A program made the position numbers and the translations under genes. Positions 6,780-8,358 of a DNA stretch of 8,358 nucleotides are shown here, piece by piece; position 1 is the first letter of the stretch; each line of letters opens with the position of its first letter. The notes beneath the pieces are model-generated. The model was not told where the DNA came from. It searched no databases and saw only the letters and a program-made list of their open reading frames with translations. The DNA is from Spirochaetales bacterium (lineage in GTDB: Bacteria > Spirochaetota > Spirochaetia > DSM-27196 > PWMO01): NCBI GenBank assembly GCA_007130025.1, contig SLTF01000266.1:1-8358 (forward strand). Direction: 5' to 3'.

Positions 6780-7363
6780 ACAGCGTGGCCATAGCCGTGA
6801 GTATGCTGCTGGTCTCCAATCTTGCCTTCAGCTGGTTTCTGGGTCTCGACCTCTGTCTTGATCGTGGCGCGAACCGCCGCCGACTGATCAGGTACAGTGT
6901 GGGCCTCTCGAGTTTTCTGGCCGTGGCGTCCCTGGCGGGTTGGGTGGGAAACCGCCTCTTTCTCGACTGGCTTGGACTCGATGTCCTGCAGCCGCTGCTC
7001 TTTGTACTCATCATTGTGGGCATGGTCGCGCTTACCCATCGCGTCACCCGGGCAATCTCGGTGCAGTGGCATCGCGCCATTTCGGGGGACATTTCGGCCA
7101 TAGCGGCCAACAGCGCGGTTCTGGGCGTGGTGCTCATCGCGGTGCGCAGTGATTACACCCTCTTCGAGAGCCTGGTTGTCGGATTTTTCGGCGGAATTGG
7201 ATTGATGCTGGCCGCGGCCCTTCTGGGAGGTGTCTTGCGCACCTTGGAGCTGGAGTGGATCCCTGAGCCATTGCGTGGCGTTCCCCTCGCCCTTATCTGC
7301 GCGGGTCTGATCGCCATGGCACTCCTCGCCTTCGATCCGGCGCTGCTTGCAGCCATTCGGTAG
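6776..7363 (+). CDS. rnfA: Divergent RnfA/NqrE-family membrane subunit
   Basis: The 195-residue product has the normal length of RnfA/NqrE and about six hydrophobic segments (4-24, 37-58, 70-88, 105-123, 129-152, 167-187). Family blocks are SNLAFSWFLGLDL (14-26), ISAIAANSAVLG (106-117), RSDYTLFESLVVGFFGGIGLML (124-145) and a C-terminal PEPLRGVPLALICAGLIAMAL (163-183). They align well with NqrE blocks such as NMALSFFLGMC, PLITVNCAIFG and RDYSFAESVVYGF. In that alignment both cluster-binding cysteines are lost: the FLGMC cysteine is Asp25 and the VNC cysteine is Ser113. The remaining cysteines, Cys27 and Cys175, are off register. The start is fixed by a strong Shine-Dalgarno and an ATGA overlap with rnfE. 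It is the last gene of the operon: the next gene has its own promoter, and no rnfB follows. Confidence 0.88.
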   Translation: MNSVAIAVSMLLVSNLAFSWFLGLDLCLDRGANRRRLIRYSVGLSSFLAVASLAGWVGNRLFLDWLGLDVLQPLLFVLIIVGMVALTHRVTRAISVQWHRAISGDISAIAANSAVLGVVLIAVRSDYTLFESLVVGFFGGIGLMLAAALLGGVLRTLELEWIPEPLRGVPLALICAGLIAMALLAFDPALLAAIR

Positions 7364-7372
7364 CGCGCTGTG

Positions 7373-7401
7373 TTTACAAAGCCATTGCATGGGAGTACAA
7401 T
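7373..7401 (+). promoter_or_regulatory. Predicted sigma70-like promoter for the GH57 gene
   Basis: TTTACA (7373-7378, 5 of 6) is separated by 17 bases from TACAAT (7396-7401, 5 of 6), the same -10 as the upstream operon promoter. The expected start near 7408 gives a leader of about 57 bases before the ATG at 7465. It lies just after the rnfA stop. I see no hairpin with a T-tract between rnfA and this promoter, so read-through from the rnf operon is possible. Confidence 0.65.
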
Positions 7402-7464
7402 CGCTCTCACGGTCGACGGGCGGGCAGGGCGTTCGCCGGCGAGCATACGTCACTTGGAATGCTC

Positions 7465-8358
7465 ATGAAAGTAAGACTGGTATTCGGCACCACGAATTCT
7501 CAACCCGTCGGGACCGACGAGGGCCGGATCGAAGAAACCTACCAGCGGGCGTACAAGCCCTTCCTCAGGGCGTCCTACAACCGGCCGGAAATCCCGATCA
7601 CCCTTCATTACAGCGGGTACCTTCTGCAGTGGCTCGACAAACACCACTCCGAGTTCACCGACGTCCTCTCCGAAATGGGAGGCCGAAAACAGGTTGAACT
7701 GCTTGGCGGTGCGTTTTACGATCCGGTGCTCGCGTTGATCCCCCGGCCGGATCGCCTCGGACAGATCGAGCGGATGACCACCCACCTTCGGAAGCGCTTC
7801 GGTCGCCGCCCGCGGGGTGCGTGGATCACCGGCCAGATCTGGGAACCCTCGCTGCCCTCACTTCTGCGAACCAGCGGTATCGACTACACCTTTCTCTGTG
7901 ACCGGCAGTTTGCCGCCGGCGGCCACGATGGGGACGGCTTGACGGCCCCCTGCATCACCGAGGACGAGGGAAAGACCGTGGTGGTTTTTCCGGTTGCCCG
8001 CGAACTCTGCGAAATGATCGGTGTTGCCTCACCGGTCGAGGTGATTGAAGCGCTGCGGGGACAGGCGTGCGACGATGAACAGCAGCTGCTTTCAATCATT
8101 GTTGATGGAGAGCGGTACGCCGAACGCTTCGATGAACCGTCGGCGGCGCTCGATTGGATTCGCACCTTTCTGGACCTGCTGGTCGAAAATCGCGACTGGA
8201 TCGAGGTCTCCCACCCGTGGCGCTATCTTCGTGGAGTAACTCCGCGGCGGCGCGCCTACTTCCCGCCAACCTCGTACCGGGAGGTTGTTGCACCCCACCT
8301 TGCGGATTCCGCCTTCACCAACGGGCACGGGGGGAGCTACTTTCGGCAGTTCCTTGCG
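7465..8358 (+). CDS. GH57-family protein of 4-alpha-glucanotransferase type, catalytic residues altered, partial
   Basis: The frame is open from 7465 to the window end (298 residues; C-terminus missing). It aligns, nearly without gaps over the first 130 residues by eye, with the catalytic barrel of Thermococcus litoralis 4-alpha-glucanotransferase as I recall it. Matching blocks are VFGTTNSQPVG (6-16), LHYSGYLLQWL (47-57), VELLGGAFYDPVLALIPRPDRL (77-98), GAWITGQIWEPSL (118-130), VFPV (174-177) and VDGERY (213-218). Such enzymes remodel maltodextrins. Key positions are changed: the nucleophile Glu123 is Gly123, and the motif-1 histidines 11 and 13 are Thr10 and Ser12. Trp120 and the acid/base Asp214 remain. 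It may therefore be a non-hydrolytic GH57-like protein. An in-frame ATG also lies at 7459; I prefer 7465 because TTGGA sits at better spacing and the family alignment starts there. Confidence 0.88.
   Translation, partial: MKVRLVFGTTNSQPVGTDEGRIEETYQRAYKPFLRASYNRPEIPITLHYSGYLLQWLDKHHSEFTDVLSEMGGRKQVELLGGAFYDPVLALIPRPDRLGQIERMTTHLRKRFGRRPRGAWITGQIWEPSLPSLLRTSGIDYTFLCDRQFAAGGHDGDGLTAPCITEDEGKTVVVFPVARELCEMIGVASPVEVIEALRGQACDDEQQLLSIIVDGERYAERFDEPSAALDWIRTFLDLLVENRDWIEVSHPWRYLRGVTPRRRAYFPPTSYREVVAPHLADSAFTNGHGGSYFRQFLA

Noticed and set aside
7342..7353. Small inverted repeat GCTGC-TT-GCAGC near the end of rnfA, considered as a terminator
   Set aside because: The loop is only two bases, it is inside the coding region and no T-tract follows.
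6503..7453. 316-codon minus-strand open frame across rnfE and rnfA
   Set aside because: Antisense to two recognisable membrane subunits; composition is typical of a shadow frame (many Arg, Gln and His).

Overview
The window is ordinary, densely coded bacterial chromosome, GC-rich (roughly 60% by eye), with no RNA genes, mobile elements, repeats or CRISPR. Gene content is an Rnf/Nqr-type membrane redox cluster beside a DUF212/YuiD-like membrane protein, an RluA-family pseudouridine synthase, and a GH57 protein of the 4-alpha-glucanotransferase type. This suggests an anaerobic or fermentative bacterium. A GC-rich spirochaete is my best guess, but it rests on recalled neighbourhoods and weak evidence.

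Layout: two minus-strand genes occupy 1-1509: a P-loop nucleotide-binding protein whose C-terminus lies beyond position 1, and upstream of it an RluA-type synthase overlapping it by ATGA. A short divergent promoter region follows (about 1510-1574). The plus strand then carries a DUF212 gene (1575-2054), a large multi-pass membrane protein of unknown function (2064-3635), and four genes rnfC-rnfD-rnfE-rnfA (3632-7363). The last five of these are joined by 4-base ATGA overlaps, so they form one translationally coupled operon. A new sigma70-like promoter lies at 7373-7401, and a GH57 gene starts at 7465 and runs off the window end.

The most interesting part is the Rnf cluster. rnfG and rnfB, usual members of rnfCDGEAB operons, are absent from the cluster. 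RnfC keeps both [4Fe-4S] motifs and RnfD keeps its flavin-attachment threonine. However, three of the four cysteines that bind the intramembrane [2Fe-2S] cluster between RnfA and RnfE are replaced (RnfA Asp25 and Ser113, RnfE Ala29). This looks like a reduced or re-wired Rnf-like complex. It may work with the unknown membrane protein that is translationally coupled to rnfC.

The GH57 protein aligns along its length with the T. litoralis glucanotransferase family but has Gly123 at the catalytic nucleophile position and lacks both motif-1 histidines, while the acid/base Asp214 remains. The divergent promoters at 1515-1564 share an overlapping -35 element, and each places its predicted transcription start at or within a few bases of an ATG, so both transcripts may be leaderless.
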